From Nocardia vinacea (GTDB lineage: Bacteria > Actinomycetota > Actinomycetes > Mycobacteriales > Mycobacteriaceae): a DNA stretch of 64,000 nucleotides. Under the pieces are notes generated by a model. The model saw only the letters and a program-made list of their open reading frames with translations. It did not search any database and was not told where the DNA came from. Position 1 is the first letter of the stretch. Each line of letters starts with the position of its first letter. Location of the stretch: positions 7,130,001 to 7,194,000 of the forward strand of contig NZ_CP109149.1 of assembly GCF_035920345.1 (NCBI RefSeq). Direction: 5' to 3'. Below, piece after piece: positions 63,170-64,000 of this stretch. A program made the translations under genes and the position numbers.

Positions 63170-64000
63170 TTACGCCGGTCCCGGTTCGACTGCCCCCTTC
63201 GGGCGCACCCTGCGCACCGTATTGCCGGCGAGGGCGGCCAAGCGCGCGAGCCGGGCGTCTCCGAGCGCGGTCACCGCATTGCCGAGCCGGTTGGTGACGA
63301 AGGCGATCGACATGCCCAGTTCGGGATCGGCATAGGCGCCCGAACCGCCGAGTCCATAGTGGCCGAAGGCTTTCCGCGGCTGCTGCTTGGACATCACCAC
63401 CGGACGGTGATAGCCGAGGGTGAATTTCAGCGGCACCCCGAGCACATAGTCGCGGCTATCGGCCCGCTGCGTCTCATTGATGATCGCGATCGTCTCCGGT
63501 TGCAGGAACTGCGCCGCGTCGATGGCGTGACCACCGCGTTCGGGATCAAGCGCCTCGACCCGCCCTTCATTCGCGAGGGCCCCATACATTCTGGCCAGTG
63601 CGCGCGCCGAGAAGACACCGTTCCAGCCCGGCATCACCGCATCGTGCACGCGCGGATCGCGGACGAGTTCGTCGAAGCTCTCCGGCATACCCGCCTCGGC
63701 GAGTCCGCGCACCGGCCGCACCCAGGACAGCACCGATGACGCGGTATTCCAACGGATTCCGGGTGGATTCAGATGCGGAAAGATCTTGGCGATCCGATAG
63801 CGCTCGGATTCCGGTACCCGGAACCAGAATTCGTCATAGCCGAGTGGTTCCGCGATCTCGCGCCGCACCACATCGGTGAACAGATCACCGGTGACGCGCT
63901 GCACGATCTCGGCCACGAGCCAGCCGAAGGTGATCGCGTGATAGCCCGATGTGCGGATGCGCCGCGGGTCGGCGGGACTCTCGGCCAGCGCCGCCACCAC
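63170..64000 (-). CDS. Serine hydrolase, beta-lactamase family (5' end outside window)
   Basis: 276 codons; the N-terminus with the SxxK motif lies beyond the right edge. The second motif region is SGYHAITFGWLVAEIVQRVT (Tyr-His-Ala where YxN is usual), and a later GHYGLGGSGAYADPELGMSI resembles the HTG/HxG motif region of class C-like esterases. It fits the LipE/EstB type of mycobacterial esterases. It lies just upstream of the second P450. Confidence 0.85.
   Translation of the reverse strand: MVAALAESPADPRRIRTSGYHAITFGWLVAEIVQRVTGDLFTDVVRREIAEPLGYDEFWFRVPESERYRIAKIFPHLNPPGIRWNTASSVLSWVRPVRGLAEAGMPESFDELVRDPRVHDAVMPGWNGVFSARALARMYGALANEGRVEALDPERGGHAIDAAQFLQPETIAIINETQRADSRDYVLGVPLKFTLGYHRPVVMSKQQPRKAFGHYGLGGSGAYADPELGMSIAFVTNRLGNAVTALGDARLARLAALAGNTVRRVRPKGAVEPGPA

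Overview
The window is high-GC actinobacterial DNA, most likely Nocardia or a close relative in the mycolic-acid group. The evidence is the dnaA-dnaN-recF-dciA-gyrB-gyrA block next to rpmH-rnpA-yidD-yidC-jag-rsmG-parA-parB, the Mycobacterium-like run cwlM-trxA-trxB-anti-sigma-sigM-murJ-DUF6049-NUDIX-pcnA, a DUF3566/tRNA-Ile/DLW-39/tRNA-Ala cluster, an Scr1/DUF397 pair, and a very large DnaA. Family names come from motifs and remembered relatives; no database search was run.

Layout. 1-4832: accessory genes (partial acyl-CoA dehydrogenase, DUF1275 membrane protein, DUF1444-like protein, cytochrome P450, small secreted protein). 5156-15147, minus strand: tRNA-Ala, DLW-39, tRNA-Ile, DUF3566, gyrA, gyrB, dciA, recF, dnaN. 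15148-15988: oriC, with DnaA boxes, an AT-rich tract with DnaA-trio-like TAG repeats, and eight CTCGAG palindromes. 15989-17968: dnaA, minus strand. 18589-25721, plus strand: rpmH, rnpA, yidD, yidC, jag, rsmG, parA, parB and an Rv3916c-like gene, with a cluster of parS-like sites around rsmG and parA. 25828-38400, minus strand: cwlM, trxA, trxB, anti-sigma factor, sigM, a giant murJ, DUF6049 and a MutT4-like NUDIX gene. 38735-40195: the CCA-adding enzyme on plus. 40215-64000: accessory genes including an epimerase, a fused hydantoinase/oxoprolinase, a DUF4185 secreted protein, an MFS exporter, pirin, an Scr1/DUF397 pair facing a gene of unknown function, a Zmp1-like M13 protease, a ugpAEBC-type sugar/glycerol-phosphate importer, an L,D-transpeptidase, a second P450 and a serine hydrolase cut by the right edge.

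How it works together. The centre is the chromosome's replication and segregation hub: origin, initiator, clamp, helicase-associated DciA, gyrase, ParABS and the RNase P/YidC/Jag biogenesis genes. The adjoining block is a cell-envelope module: lipid II flippase, CwlM regulator, SigM with its anti-sigma factor, and a thioredoxin system.

Most unusual signals. (1) A family of about 80-bp repeats that each carry a 27-codon ORF whose stop codon overlaps the start codon of the next gene (dciA, trxB, or the next repeat), a MIRU-like coupling cassette. (2) A 32-bp palindromic element present twice between genes and once in frame inside a P450 gene. (3) A CTCGAG-iteron array interleaved with DnaA boxes in oriC. 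(4) A shared hairpin-plus-promoter element in front of two apparently leaderless genes.
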